IMG/VR virus record: IMGVR_UViG_3300033052_000131
Location: 1 to 35,379 of that record
DNA length: 35,379 nt
DNA from: a virus
Direction: 5' to 3' (one strand)
In this document: positions 14,279 through 22,810 of the stretch, one piece after another
Layout of the letters: each line of letters opens with the position of its first letter
Numbering within the stretch: the stretch's first letter is position 1
Made by a program: the position numbers and the translations under genes
Notes under the pieces: model-generated
Databases searched by the model: none
What the model was told of the DNA's origin: nothing
What the model saw: the letters and a program-made list of their open reading frames with translations, nothing else

Positions 14279-14491
14279 ATGGCTATCTCTCAACATGACC
14301 TTGACGCGCTCGATGCCGCGATCACCTCTGGCGCAAAGTCGGTGACGTTCGATGGCCGCACCGTCGTCTACCAAAGCACTGCGGAAATGATCGAGGCGCG
14401 GGAGCACGCTGCCCGCGTTATCAACGGCAGTTTGCAAAACCGCGGCCCGCGCGTGTTCCGGTTCGGATTCACCACCCACAGGGGCGACTGA
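14279..14491 (+). CDS. gpW-like head-tail joining protein
   Basis: This 70-residue protein fits the size and position of lambda gpW, between the large terminase and the portal. It has a helical start (ISQHDLDALDAAITSGAKSV), a short strand pair (VTFDGRTVVYQST) and a second helix, the order expected for the gpW fold, and ends in a Gly/Arg/Phe-rich tail. gpW joins the connector so that tails can attach. No Shine-Dalgarno sequence precedes the ATG; with the weak -10 at 14267 the message could begin right at the start codon. Its TGA overlaps the portal ATG by one base. Confidence 0.7.
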   Translation: MAISQHDLDALDAAITSGAKSVTFDGRTVVYQSTAEMIEAREHAARVINGSLQNRGPRVFRFGFTTHRGD

Positions 14492-15972
14492 TGCGCAACA
14501 TCATCGATCGCATCATTGGCTACGTGAACCCGCATGCCGGCATCGCCCGGCACTTCGCCCGTCGCCAACTGCAGCGCGCATATGAGGCGGCCAGCCCGCG
14601 CGACACCTGGCGTCCACGCCGCGCCGGCGCGAGCGCCAATGCAGATCACCAAGCGGACGCCCGCACGCTGCGCGTGAAGGCGCGTGCCCTGGTGCAGAAT
14701 GTCCCCTATATCTGGGCGGGCCTGGACGGCTTGGTCGCGGCCACCGTCGGCGAGGGAATCGTTCCCCGCGCGACCGGGCCGGAGCGGGTGCGGATCAACC
14801 AGCTGCTCAAGGATTGGTGGAAGGTGTGCGACGCCGATGGCCGCTTCGACTACTTCGGCTTGATCAAGGCCGCATACTGGGCCATGGAGCAGGACGGCGA
14901 GGTGCTGGTGCGCAAGCGCACACGCCGCGCCTCCGATGGCTTGCCTGTGCCGCTTCAGCTTCAGCTGCTTGAGATCGACTGGCTCGACAGCGCCCGCTCG
15001 GGCACGCTCAATGGCAACCAGATCGTCAACGGAATCGAGTACGACATGCTGGGCGCTGTCGCCGCGTACTACCTGTGGGACCAGCATCCGGGCGATATCG
15101 CTGTCGCCCGGGGCCGGGCGCAAAGCCAGCGCGTTCCTGCGAACCAGATCATCCACCTCTTCAACCCGGCTCGCCCGGGCCAGGGGCGGGGCTTCACTCG
15201 CCTCGCCCCGGTGATCGCCCGCGTGCGCGACCTGCAGTTGTATGAGGACGCCGAAATCGCGCGAAAGAACCTGGAAAGCCGCTTGTCGGTCCTGGCAAGT
15301 GGGGACATGAATGCGATGGACAATCCGGCGTCGATGGGGGGCGCGGGCGAGGCGCAGGGCGGTGGCGTACGTGACCTGGGCGAGCTGGGCGGCGGCAACA
15401 TCTTCGGGATGCCGAGCGGGCTAAACTTCACCGTCGTCGAGCCGAAGGCTGCGCCGGGCTACGTGGAGTACGTCAAGTTTGCCCTGCACCTGATCGCCGC
15501 CGGTATCGGCGTTCCGTACCATTTGATGACGGGTGATCTGAACCAAGTCAATTTCAGTGGCGCGCGGGTGCGCATCCTGGACTTCCGCCGTTCGGTACGG
15601 CAGATGCAATGGCTGACCCTCATTCCCAAGCTGTTGGTCCCGATCCACGACGCCTTTGTCGAACATGCGTACCTGGCACGCCTGATCAAGGTGGCCGACA
15701 AGGCGGTCGACTTCAGCCCGCCCAAGTGGGACTACGTCAATCCGGAACAAGAAGTGAAGGCCGACCAGGCCGAGATCGCGGCTGGCCTGTGCAGCATCAG
15801 CGAGAAGATCCGCCAGCGCGGCTACGACCCGGAAGTCGTCCATGCTGAGATGAAGGCCGATATCGACCGGCTGCGCGAAATGGGCATTCTGGATGTGGTG
15901 CTATTCATGCAGCGTGGCAACCTCCCGACCACCGGCAACGGCAAGGATGACGGTGCTGCCCAGCCCGCATGA
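14491..15972 (+). CDS. portal protein, lambda family
   Basis: A 493-residue portal of the lambda gpB family. It opens with a short basic leader and the typical RQLQRAYEAASPRDTWRP block, then ADARTLRVKARALVQNVPYI and a loop (GEGIVPRATG), and later PYHLMTGDLNQVNFSGARV and the conserved RRSVRQMQW stretch. The dodecameric portal forms the head vertex through which DNA enters. Length is slightly below lambda gpB (533). No protease domain follows it directly, unlike lambda where gene C comes next; here the protease is fused to the capsid protein further on. Confidence 0.94.
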   Translation: MRNIIDRIIGYVNPHAGIARHFARRQLQRAYEAASPRDTWRPRRAGASANADHQADARTLRVKARALVQNVPYIWAGLDGLVAATVGEGIVPRATGPERVRINQLLKDWWKVCDADGRFDYFGLIKAAYWAMEQDGEVLVRKRTRRASDGLPVPLQLQLLEIDWLDSARSGTLNGNQIVNGIEYDMLGAVAAYYLWDQHPGDIAVARGRAQSQRVPANQIIHLFNPARPGQGRGFTRLAPVIARVRDLQLYEDAEIARKNLESRLSVLASGDMNAMDNPASMGGAGEAQGGGVRDLGELGGGNIFGMPSGLNFTVVEPKAAPGYVEYVKFALHLIAAGIGVPYHLMTGDLNQVNFSGARVRILDFRRSVRQMQWLTLIPKLLVPIHDAFVEHAYLARLIKVADKAVDFSPPKWDYVNPEQEVKADQAEIAAGLCSISEKIRQRGYDPEVVHAEMKADIDRLREMGILDVVLFMQRGNLPTTGNGKDDGAAQPA

Positions 15973-16023
15973 CGCGGGTCGCAGACCGCGTGATGACGCT
16001 CAAACTAAATTTAAGGAAGAACT

Positions 16024-16443
16024 ATGGCGCAGCAATTTTCCGTGGCGGTGCGAAACGCCCGTCTTGACGCGATCGAGCAGACTATTGGCGCATCGCCAAA
16101 GCTACGTTTCTACAGCGGAGGCCAGCCGGCCAGCTGCGCTGCAGCGCGCTCAGGCACGCTGCTTGCCGAGCTGGCCCTGCCGTCCGACTGGATGGCTCAG
16201 GCCGCAAATGGCTCGAAAGCGTTCGCTGGCAGCTGGTCCGGCGCGGGTGCCGCAGCGGCAGGCGCAGGCACGAACATCGGCCATTTCGCCATCATGGACA
16301 CGACCGGCACCACCTGTCACCACCAGGGCAAGGTCGGCGTTAACGGCGATGCCACGGCCGACATGACGGTCGACAACCTGAACCTGGCACAAGGCCAGGC
16401 GATCTCGGTTACCGCATTCACGCTGACTGATGCGAACGCCTGA
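16024..16443 (+). CDS. head-associated protein of unknown role, 139 aa
   Basis: An Ala/Gly/Thr-rich, probably all-beta protein, MAQQFSVAVRNARLDAIEQT at its start, then alternating strands and NINLA-like repeats near the end (DNLNLAQGQAISVTAFTLTD). Proteins of this build are common next to head genes in Gram-negative siphophages and are usually unnamed; decoration or stabilisation of the shell is plausible. It has a good AAGGAAG ribosome site eight bases before the ATG, the first clear one after the portal, and is joined to the next gene by a TGATG overlap. Confidence 0.7.
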   Translation: MAQQFSVAVRNARLDAIEQTIGASPKLRFYSGGQPASCAAARSGTLLAELALPSDWMAQAANGSKAFAGSWSGAGAAAAGAGTNIGHFAIMDTTGTTCHHQGKVGVNGDATADMTVDNLNLAQGQAISVTAFTLTDANA

Positions 16444-16820
16444 TGAAGCGTTATTACCTGACGGACATCCTGGGCACCGGGCAGGCAGACGTCGACGAGT
16501 TCCGTCCCGTGCCCGCTGAATATCGGGCCAACTTCTCCTGGTCGATGCCATCGGATGCAAACGGTATGCCGCTGAATAATTGGGGGCTGGTTGAGGTCAC
16601 CGCAGCAAGCGACGCTGTGCTGGCCGTGATGGCCGCAGATCCGCGCCTCGACGCGCTGCCGTTCGTGGTGCGCGAAACCCTGGTGGCCGAGATCGACCCC
16701 ACAGCGGCTGCCGCGATGCGTGATGCGCTGGCGCGCCGCAGGATTGACGTCGACTTTACGAGCGCGGCGACCTTCGGCGAAATCCTCGACAACATCACCT
16801 GGCGCTCCAACCACCCATAA
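16443..16820 (+). CDS. hypothetical phage protein, 125 aa
   Basis: The product starts MKRYYLTDILGTGQADVDEF and has a compact alpha/beta look: an ordered N-terminal half with PSDANGMPLNNWGLVEVTA, a middle reading ADPRLDALPFVVRETLVAEI, and a helical end (AAMRDALARRRIDVDF). I have seen such genes in head regions of betaproteobacterial phages but know no function. It overlaps the preceding gene by one base and stops three bases before the lectin-like gene, so the three are probably one translational unit. Confidence 0.65.
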   Translation: MKRYYLTDILGTGQADVDEFRPVPAEYRANFSWSMPSDANGMPLNNWGLVEVTAASDAVLAVMAADPRLDALPFVVRETLVAEIDPTAAAAMRDALARRRIDVDFTSAATFGEILDNITWRSNHP

Positions 16821-16823
16821 AAC

Positions 16824-18239
16824 ATGGCGACCCCGCTTTTTCTCGACGCGTTTGATGGCCCGGATAACCAGTTCCTGGAATCATATTCTGCGAACTGGGT
16901 GAAGTCGACTAGCCAGGCTGGCAGAGCGATGCTGCTCGGTGGTCGCGTCTACCAGAGCACCACTGACAACGCGGTTTATTGCCGTGGCGACGTACAGCCG
17001 CCGACGGCCGACTACGACGTCAGTGCCTCACTGTATTTCGCCAGCGGAAGCGGAACGCCTTCCGTTGGGGTTTGCGGCCGAATGGCCGGACCAGGCGGTG
17101 CGGCAATGACGTTTTACCAGGCCCGAATCGTCAACAATAGCTCCGGTATCGTCCTGGCGCGGTTCATCAATGGGGCGACGGTAACCCTTTCTTCGGTCGC
17201 CTACAGCGCACCCGCTTTCGCTGAGCCGAAGCTGACCCTTCGCATGAAGGGAGACCAGCTCAGTGTTCTGTTGGACGGCGTCGTCGTGGTCGGGCCGATC
17301 ACGGACAGCAACATCACGGATGCCGGATATGCCGGCTTCAGGATGGCGAGCGCGTCCGCAAACCAGATACGCATCGACAACTTCGCGATCGAGCCGATCG
17401 AAGAGAGTGCCGCCTCGATTGCTGCCACGCTGAGCGCGACTCTGGAGCCAGCAGCAATCAGCAGCGCTGCTCAGACGGGAGTCAGGGCCGCGCTCTCCAG
17501 CGTTCTGAACTCGGCGACCCTAGCGTCCGTGGCCGCTCTCGCATCGACGGCTGGCTTGACGAAGACCCTGTCGCCGGCCGTGCTCGCAGCCAGCGCCTTC
17601 GTCGAGGCCGAGCCGCCTGGTCCAGACGGCATCGAAGGATCCCTATCGAAAATATTAGCCGGCGCCAAGCTTGCGGCGACGTCCAGCGTGGCGGTCAAGG
17701 GTGCTCTCTCGTCGATCCTCGCTGGCGCGGCGCTCGCGGCAACGGCCAGGACGGCGACAGCGCTCGATATTTCAGAGGTGCATTCGTCTCGCGTCGTCGT
17801 GTTCGGCGGGACTGGAAGCAGGGTGGTGGTGTTCGAAGGAAGTGGTAGCCGGGTCGTCGTATTCGAAGGAAGTGGAAAAAGGATAAGGGTCAAACAGATG
17901 GATGTGAAAGTACCAATCAAGGACGGTTCAAAATGGAAGGTGGACAGGGACCGGGACGAGATCAGCTACTACGCAGCCGATATCACGGACGAACTACGGG
18001 ATCGGAATACGACCGCGGTCCAGAGCGAGGTTGTCGCGCTGCCCTATGGCGTTGAAGTTCTGGAGGAGGCGCAGATTCAGATTGCGACAATCGAAGGTAT
18101 TGAACGCACCTTCGTGGTCGTGAAGCTTGGCGGCGTCGACGGCGAATTACCCGACGACTGGCGTTGGGTCGCGCGAGTGCCCTGCGCGAACGGCGAGCGC
18201 TTCGACAAAACAACTTGGTTCAATGAGGTGGATCCCTGA
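16824..18239 (+). CDS. large head-region protein with lectin-like domain and repeats
   Basis: Residues 1-188 look like a concanavalin/laminin-G-type jelly roll (LFLDAFDGPDNQFLESYSAN, later YQARIVNNSSGIVLARFING and MASASANQIRIDNFAIEP). Residues 190-320 are Ala/Ser-rich with imperfect repeats (SSVLNSATLASVA, SKILAGAKLAATS, SSILAGAALAATA). Residues 322-351 are three tandem copies of SRVVVF(G/E)G(T/S)G. The last 120 residues (MDVKVPIKDGSKWKVDRD onward) look like a separate small phage domain found near head genes. The build, a sugar-binding domain on a long stalk with a short base, suggests a head fibre or decoration protein. Position between portal and capsid genes agrees; sugar binding is inferred. 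Confidence 0.7.
   Translation: MATPLFLDAFDGPDNQFLESYSANWVKSTSQAGRAMLLGGRVYQSTTDNAVYCRGDVQPPTADYDVSASLYFASGSGTPSVGVCGRMAGPGGAAMTFYQARIVNNSSGIVLARFINGATVTLSSVAYSAPAFAEPKLTLRMKGDQLSVLLDGVVVVGPITDSNITDAGYAGFRMASASANQIRIDNFAIEPIEESAASIAATLSATLEPAAISSAAQTGVRAALSSVLNSATLASVAALASTAGLTKTLSPAVLAASAFVEAEPPGPDGIEGSLSKILAGAKLAATSSVAVKGALSSILAGAALAATARTATALDISEVHSSRVVVFGGTGSRVVVFEGSGSRVVVFEGSGKRIRVKQMDVKVPIKDGSKWKVDRDRDEISYYAADITDELRDRNTTAVQSEVVALPYGVEVLEEAQIQIATIEGIERTFVVVKLGGVDGELPDDWRWVARVPCANGERFDKTTWFNEVDP
17787..17876 (+). repeat. three tandem 30-bp repeats in coding sequence
   Basis: Three in-frame units code for SRVVVFGGTG, SRVVVFEGSG and SRVVVFEGSG. Units two and three differ mainly at third codon positions, with TTCGAAGGAAGTGG shared exactly, which points to recent duplication. 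Confidence 0.85.
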
Positions 18240-18418
18240 TGATCAACATTGCTGACAACCAGATCGTGCGGGAGCAGGTCAAGCGGCTTCCGTCGGACTT
18301 GGCGGCGCAGGAAGATAGCAGCGCGCAGACTGCGCAGCCGCCAGTCACGCTGGCATACCCAGCGAAGAGCATGGTCCTCGAAGGCGGACGCTACTACGCT
18401 TCCAAGCCCGAAAAGTAG
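18239..18418 (+). CDS. hypothetical small protein, 59 aa
   Basis: The ATG at 18239 overlaps the stop of the lectin-like gene by one base. The product (MINIADNQIVREQVKRLPSD) has a charged helix, a disordered Ala/Gln/Pro middle and a C-terminal segment (KSMVLEGGRYYASKPEK). I do not recognise it. It is the last gene before the second palindrome and the capsid gene, so it likely ends this transcriptional unit. It is missing from long-frame lists because of its length, but the tight coupling supports it. Confidence 0.6.
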   Translation: MINIADNQIVREQVKRLPSDLAAQEDSSAQTAQPPVTLAYPAKSMVLEGGRYYASKPEK

Positions 18419-18432
18419 CGCGGCCGAAAAAT

Positions 18433-18459
18433 TGTCTCAGTTTTCCGAGAATTGAGACA
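18433..18459. promoter_or_regulatory. late-module palindrome, copy 2
   Basis: TGTCTCA and TGAGACA, seven-base arms, flank a 13-base centre with TTCCGAGAA. Centre to next ATG (18483) is 37 bases. Eleven bases beyond TGAGAC is TAGAGT (18470-18475), a -10-like box whose start would fall at about 18482, next to the ATG. No Shine-Dalgarno is seen there. Confidence 0.78.
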
Positions 18460-18482
18460 GTGCAATACGTAGAGTGGGCTGC

Positions 18483-20546
18483 ATGACGACGCCCACTACT
18501 ACCCCGCAAACCCGCTCGGCAACCGATCCGCGCAACATGCCGTCGCTCTCCCGCGAAGCACAGTTGGTGCCGACCACCTACAACGAAGCCGACAACACGA
18601 TCGAAGTAGTGTGGACGACCGGCTCGCGGGTCCGACGCTATGACTGGTGGACCGACAAGCCGTACGAGGAGGAATTGGCTGTCACGCCGGAAGCCGTTGA
18701 CATGACGCGCTTCGACGCCGGTACTGTCCAGGTCATCGACAACCACCGCATGCACGGCGGCGTCCAGTCGATCATCGGCATCGCGATCAGCGGCACCATC
18801 GCCAATGGCGAAGGCCGCGCCGTGCTGCGGCTGTCGACGCGCCCGGAGATGGCTGGCATTGTCGCCGATATCAAGGCCGGCATCATCCGTTCGATCTCGT
18901 TCGGCTACAACATCACGACCTTCGAGATTACCCGCGCAATCGACCGCACCGATGGCGTGAACATGGACCTCTACCGGGCCGTGCGGTGGCAGCCGTTCGA
19001 AATCAGCTTTGTCACCGTCCCGGCCGACGCCGAGGCCAGCACGCGCAGCGCGCCGGTCAACGGCATGCCGTGCGAATTCATCACCCGGGCGCCCGCCCAA
19101 ACCGCTCCATCCAACCAGGAAGACAACATGCCAACTGCTACCCCTTCGGGCGCCCAGAACCCTGCGCCCGCCGTTACCCGCGCCGCTGATACGGCACATA
19201 CCCCAGGCACCGCGCAGGACGGGGCGCCCGCCGCCGCCGACGCGGCTACCCGTGCTGCTCAAGAAGCGGTGACCCGTGCCGCCGATATCACCGACCTGTG
19301 CGCACGTCACGGCGTCAGCAATCTGGCCGCCGGCCTGATTCGCAGTGGCAATTCGGTCGATCAGGCGCGCAGCGCAGTGCTGGACGAGCTGGCCCGCAAC
19401 GATGCGGCCCGCGGTGGCCACCAGAACGTGCGCGTGCAGCTGATCGGCAGCGAGCACGAGACCCGCATGGCCGGCATGGAGGAAGCGATCATGCACCGCG
19501 TCTATTCCGGCGCCAAGCTGACCGACAATGGTCGCCAGTACCGTGGCATGGGCCTGCTGGAAATTGGCCGCGAGTTCCTCGAATCGGCTGGCGTCAACAC
19601 GCGCGGCATGGACCGTATGCGCCTGGCGCAGCAGATCCTGCATTTCCGCTCGGGCATGCATGGCACCAGCGACTTCGCTAACCTGTTTGCGAACGTTGCC
19701 AACAAGCGCATGCGCGCCGGCTACGAGGAAAACCTCGGCACCTACACCCAGTGGGCTCGCCGCGCGCCGAACGCCCCCGACTTCAAGAACATCAGCATCG
19801 TCCAGCTTTCGACTGCGCCGCAGCTGCTCCAGACCAATGAGCACGGCGAGTTCAAGTACGGCACGATGAAAGATGGTGGTGACAACTACAAGCTGGTGAC
19901 CTACGGCCGCATGGTGTCGCTGTCCCGCCAGGCCATCGTCAACGACGACCTGCGCGCTTTCGAACGCCTGGTCACCGCGTTTGGCGCGAGCTCCAGCCGC
20001 CTGGAGAACCGCCTGGTGTACAGCCAGCTGGCCGGTAACCCGATGATGGGCGACGGTAAGGAGTTGTTCGATGCTGCACATAAGAACAGTGGCTCGGGCG
20101 CCGGCTCGGCACTGACCCTGGCGGCGCTGAAGGCAGGCCGTACGGCGATGCGCCTGCAGAAAGGCCTCCAGGATGAGGAGCTGAACCTGGCGCCAAACTT
20201 CCTGATCGTGCCGGCATCGCTGGAGCAGGATGCCTACCAACTGACCAGCTCGAACTTTGTGCCGGCCAAGCAGAGCGACGTGAACGAATTCCGCACCGGC
20301 GGCCGCACCGCGGTCGAACCGATCGTCGAGCCGATCCTCGATTCGATCGATGACGCGGCGTGGTACCTGGCAAGTAGCAACAGCCAGATCGACACCGTCG
20401 AGTACTGCTACCTGGATGGTGCTGAAGGCCCGGTCATCGAGAGCGAAGCCGGCTTCGAAGTCGATGGCGTTACCTGGAAGTGCCGCCTGGACTTCGCAGC
20501 CAAGGCCGTGGATCACCGCGGCCTGTACAAGGGCGCTGGCAAGTAA
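18483..20546 (+). CDS. prohead protease fused to major capsid protein
   Basis: A 687-residue fusion. Residues 40-190 are a U35-type (HK97-like) prohead protease with H88 in VIDNHRMHGG and the serine in RSISFGY (S139 likely). A low-complexity Ala/Pro/Thr linker (about 195-260) is followed by a helical scaffold-like region (about 265-370), then an HK97-fold capsid domain (from about 400: ISIVQLSTAPQLLQTNEHGE ... AGRTAMRLQKGLQDEELNLA). The protease would cut itself and the scaffold away during maturation. This one-gene arrangement replaces separate C, Nu3 and E genes of lambda. GTG at 18474 is an in-frame alternative start. The gene follows palindrome copy 2. Confidence 0.92.
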   Translation: MTTPTTTPQTRSATDPRNMPSLSREAQLVPTTYNEADNTIEVVWTTGSRVRRYDWWTDKPYEEELAVTPEAVDMTRFDAGTVQVIDNHRMHGGVQSIIGIAISGTIANGEGRAVLRLSTRPEMAGIVADIKAGIIRSISFGYNITTFEITRAIDRTDGVNMDLYRAVRWQPFEISFVTVPADAEASTRSAPVNGMPCEFITRAPAQTAPSNQEDNMPTATPSGAQNPAPAVTRAADTAHTPGTAQDGAPAAADAATRAAQEAVTRAADITDLCARHGVSNLAAGLIRSGNSVDQARSAVLDELARNDAARGGHQNVRVQLIGSEHETRMAGMEEAIMHRVYSGAKLTDNGRQYRGMGLLEIGREFLESAGVNTRGMDRMRLAQQILHFRSGMHGTSDFANLFANVANKRMRAGYEENLGTYTQWARRAPNAPDFKNISIVQLSTAPQLLQTNEHGEFKYGTMKDGGDNYKLVTYGRMVSLSRQAIVNDDLRAFERLVTAFGASSSRLENRLVYSQLAGNPMMGDGKELFDAAHKNSGSGAGSALTLAALKAGRTAMRLQKGLQDEELNLAPNFLIVPASLEQDAYQLTSSNFVPAKQSDVNEFRTGGRTAVEPIVEPILDSIDDAAWYLASSNSQIDTVEYCYLDGAEGPVIESEAGFEVDGVTWKCRLDFAAKAVDHRGLYKGAGK

Positions 20547-20582
20547 GCCGGCTCGGTCACCACCTATCACGGAAACCACATC

Positions 20583-20915
20583 ATGAAGAACTTCATTCAG
20601 CCCGGCAAGGTCGTCACCGTTACTGCGCCTGCAAACCTCGTCAGCGGCCAAGGCGCTCTGGTAGGGGCAATCTTCGGCGTCGCTGCGACCGATGCGTTGC
20701 AGGGCGCTCCCGTCGAAATCGTCCGCGAGGGCATCTTTGCCCTGGGTGCGGTCACGGCCGACACCCTCGTCACCGGCGAGAAGGTGTACTGGGACAACAC
20801 CGCGAAGCGGATCACCAAGATCGCGACCAACAACGTCCTGGTCGGCGCGGCGGCTGCTCCCAAGAGCGGCACCGAAACCAGCGCAACCGTGCTGCTCGAC
20901 GGCGTGATCCGCTAA
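20583..20915 (+). CDS. capsid cement protein (DUF2190-like)
   Basis: This 110-residue protein has the DUF2190 pattern: an opening PGKVVTVTAPANLVSGQGAL, the middle FGVAATDALQGAPVEIVREG, then KVYWDNTAKRITK and a final ATVLLDGVIR. Members are trimeric decoration (cement) proteins that bind the mature shell and lock it. Length is usual for the family. It sits directly behind the capsid gene after a 36-base gap, in the place of lambda gpD. A weak GGAAA ribosome site precedes the ATG. Confidence 0.88.
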   Translation: MKNFIQPGKVVTVTAPANLVSGQGALVGAIFGVAATDALQGAPVEIVREGIFALGAVTADTLVTGEKVYWDNTAKRITKIATNNVLVGAAAAPKSGTETSATVLLDGVIR

Positions 20916-20924
20916 GCCGCCACC

Positions 20925-21221
20925 GTGAATTTCGCCAACCTCGAAGCCGTCGCCAACAGCATGGTGCTGAACCACCTGGCAAACGTCCAGGTGGAGATCG
21001 GCGGCGTGCTGGTGCCCGGCGTCTTCCGCAAGCCAAGCTCGACCGACTCTCTCGGATTTGGCGCGGCCAATACCAGTCCATCGGTCCAGGTGGCTTCGAA
21101 CGCCGTGATGGCCGAGCCTGTAGGAAAGCGGATCTCGATCGCTGGCGTGCCGTACGTGATCGTGGAAGATCAGCCGGACGGTACGGGCCTGACCAACTTG
21201 ATCGTCGAGTGCACGCAGTGA
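20925..21221 (+). CDS. head-tail attachment protein (gpFII-like)
   Basis: The 98-residue product starts at a GTG (NFANLEAVANSMVLNHLA) nine bases after the cement gene. A helical N-terminus is followed by a beta-rich part with GVLVPGVFRKPSSTDSLG and AGVPYVIVEDQPDGTGL, a layout shared with lambda gpFII and related head-tail joiners, which attach the tail to the gpW-capped portal. Position between cement and tail-terminator genes fits. Its stop overlaps the next gene (GTGA). Family call is from pattern and order. Confidence 0.7.
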   Translation: MNFANLEAVANSMVLNHLANVQVEIGGVLVPGVFRKPSSTDSLGFGAANTSPSVQVASNAVMAEPVGKRISIAGVPYVIVEDQPDGTGLTNLIVECTQ

Positions 21222-21649
21222 GCACCGCATTCTTCCAAGTGGTCTCGGCCGTGAAAGCAAAGCTGGAGGCGCAGCCGCCCGTGTGCAAGTCGATCCATCG
21301 TGCACGGACGACTCCAGTCCCTGAACAGGAGGTCGAGGCGGTCAACGTGCAGTGGGAGCGGGCGCTACCAGCGCAGGGTGGTATTAAGGGCGCCCCCGTC
21401 GACTGGTCGACCAGTGTCACCGTCGAGTGCTTTGCACGTAGCGTCACCGAGAGCGGTGACGCCGCTGTCGACCCGCTACTCGAGCGCGTCGTCGCGAGGC
21501 TGGCAGAAGACCCAAGCCTCGGCGGTCTGGTGGACGACCTGGTGCTTGCTGGCTTGGAGGCCGAGAACACGGCCGAAGGAAAGAAAACCGGATGGGTGCG
21601 GCTGATCTATGCCGCCGAACATCGTACTTACAACGGCAACCTGAATTGA
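21218..21649 (+). CDS. tail terminator/completion protein (gpU/gpZ-like)
   Basis: The GTG at 21218 overlaps the preceding stop by four bases. The 143-residue product begins STAFFQVVSAVKAKLEAQPP and carries the alternating strand/helix order of tail-terminator proteins: a helix, a strand block (SVTVECFARS), then a long helix (VDPLLERVVARLAEDPSLGG) and a final strand pair. Such proteins form a ring that ends tail growth and joins the head. gpZ-type completion proteins have the same position, so the exact counterpart is open. Confidence 0.68.
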   Translation: MSTAFFQVVSAVKAKLEAQPPVCKSIHRARTTPVPEQEVEAVNVQWERALPAQGGIKGAPVDWSTSVTVECFARSVTESGDAAVDPLLERVVARLAEDPSLGGLVDDLVLAGLEAENTAEGKKTGWVRLIYAAEHRTYNGNLN

Positions 21650-21651
21650 TC

Positions 21652-21816
21652 ATGAAGACCGATAACGATCTCGAAAAGAAACCCGTCGCAGCCACGCCGG
21701 CTCGCGACATCCCTCCACCGCCAGGCGGCGGTCAATGGCGCTTCGACGACGTGCGCTGGGAGTGGATCGACATCAACCCGCAGCCGGAACCGGCCGCTCA
21801 CCCGAACCAGGAGTAA
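21652..21816 (+). CDS. hypothetical small protein, 54 aa
   Basis: A very polar, Pro-rich protein (MKTDNDLEKKPVAATPARDI) with one short ordered segment, GGGQWRFDDVRWEWIDINP, that carries three tryptophans. It fits exactly between the tail-terminator and tail-tube genes (two- and three-base gaps). Similar small Trp-containing proteins occur at this position in phages, without known function. A role in tail assembly is possible by position. Confidence 0.6.
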   Translation: MKTDNDLEKKPVAATPARDIPPPPGGGQWRFDDVRWEWIDINPQPEPAAHPNQE

Positions 21817-21819
21817 TCG

Positions 21820-22782
21820 ATGCCTCGCCTTATCAAAAACACGGTCGTGACCGCCAAGGTGGAAACGACTCCTGGTACTGACGCGGCGCCAAGTGGCGCA
21901 GCCAACGCCATCCTGCTCTCTGAAGCCACCGTCACGCCGCTGGACGCTCAGGGCATCGACCGCGCGCTGATCCGTGGCTACTTCGGCGGCAGCGAGCAAC
22001 TGGTTGGTCCCGGCAGCGTCAAGGTGTCGTATGCGGTCGAGCTGGCCGGTTCCGGCACGGCTGCGACGCCGCCGGCCTGGGGCCAGCTGCTGCTGGGCTG
22101 CGCGGCAGCGGAAGGCCAGCTCACTACCCCGGCGCGTGTCGAGTACACGCCAGTGTCGTCGGCCCTGAAGACCCTGACCCAGTACTACTACGACGACGGC
22201 GTCCTGCACAAGCTGCTGGGCGCAATGGGTAACTGCACCCTGTCGGCTAAGATCGGCGAACGCCCGATGCTGCGCTTCGAATGGACCGGCCTGGACGGCG
22301 GCATCGTCGCGACTCCGAACGTCGCGCCGACCTTCACGCCCTGGAAGAAGCCGGTCGCTATGACCAAGGCAAACGTCATCGACATCACGCTGGGCTGCAC
22401 CTATGCGGCTGGCGCGCTGACTGGCGGCACTGTGTACAACAGCACTGGCCTGGAGCTGAACTTCGGGAACGTCGTGAACTTCAGCGCGATGCTCACGACC
22501 GAGACGGTCGACATCTCGGACCGCCAGTCGACGGCAACGCTCGAACTCGAGCTCACCGCAGCGCAGGAAGTGGCGCTCATGGAGAAGGTCAAGGCGAACG
22601 AAACGCAAAGCCTGGGCTTCACCATCGGCACGGCCACCGGCAACAAGGCCATCATCTTCGCGCCCGCCGCGCAGCTGACCAATCCGCGCAAGTCGGAACT
22701 CAACGGTAAGCGCCTGATCGGCTTCGACGTGCGTCTCATGCCGGTCAACGGCAACGATGAATGGCGCATCGTCTGCCTGTAA
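21820..22782 (+). CDS. major tail tube protein
   Basis: A 320-residue tail tube subunit, opening with the usual arm and strand block (MPRLIKNTVVTAKVETTPGT) and continuing with a beta-sandwich pattern that includes VEYTPVSSALKTLTQYYYDD, SAKIGERPMLRFEWTG and, near the end, GKRLIGFDVRLMPVNGNDEW. It is longer than lambda gpV (246) but has no clear extra Ig-like domain. It forms the hollow tube around the tape measure. Position before the chaperone pair fits. The run of non-contractile genes (no sheath gene) supports a siphovirus. Confidence 0.85.
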   Translation: MPRLIKNTVVTAKVETTPGTDAAPSGAANAILLSEATVTPLDAQGIDRALIRGYFGGSEQLVGPGSVKVSYAVELAGSGTAATPPAWGQLLLGCAAAEGQLTTPARVEYTPVSSALKTLTQYYYDDGVLHKLLGAMGNCTLSAKIGERPMLRFEWTGLDGGIVATPNVAPTFTPWKKPVAMTKANVIDITLGCTYAAGALTGGTVYNSTGLELNFGNVVNFSAMLTTETVDISDRQSTATLELELTAAQEVALMEKVKANETQSLGFTIGTATGNKAIIFAPAAQLTNPRKSELNGKRLIGFDVRLMPVNGNDEWRIVCL

Positions 22783-22810
22783 CGAATTACTCACACTGAA
22801 AGGAAACGCG

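Noticed and set aside
18345-21305. Minus-strand open frame of 986 codons across the capsid region
   Set aside because: It lies opposite the protease-capsid fusion, cement and connector genes, whose identities are clear. Long antisense frames are expected in GC-rich DNA with strong third-position bias.
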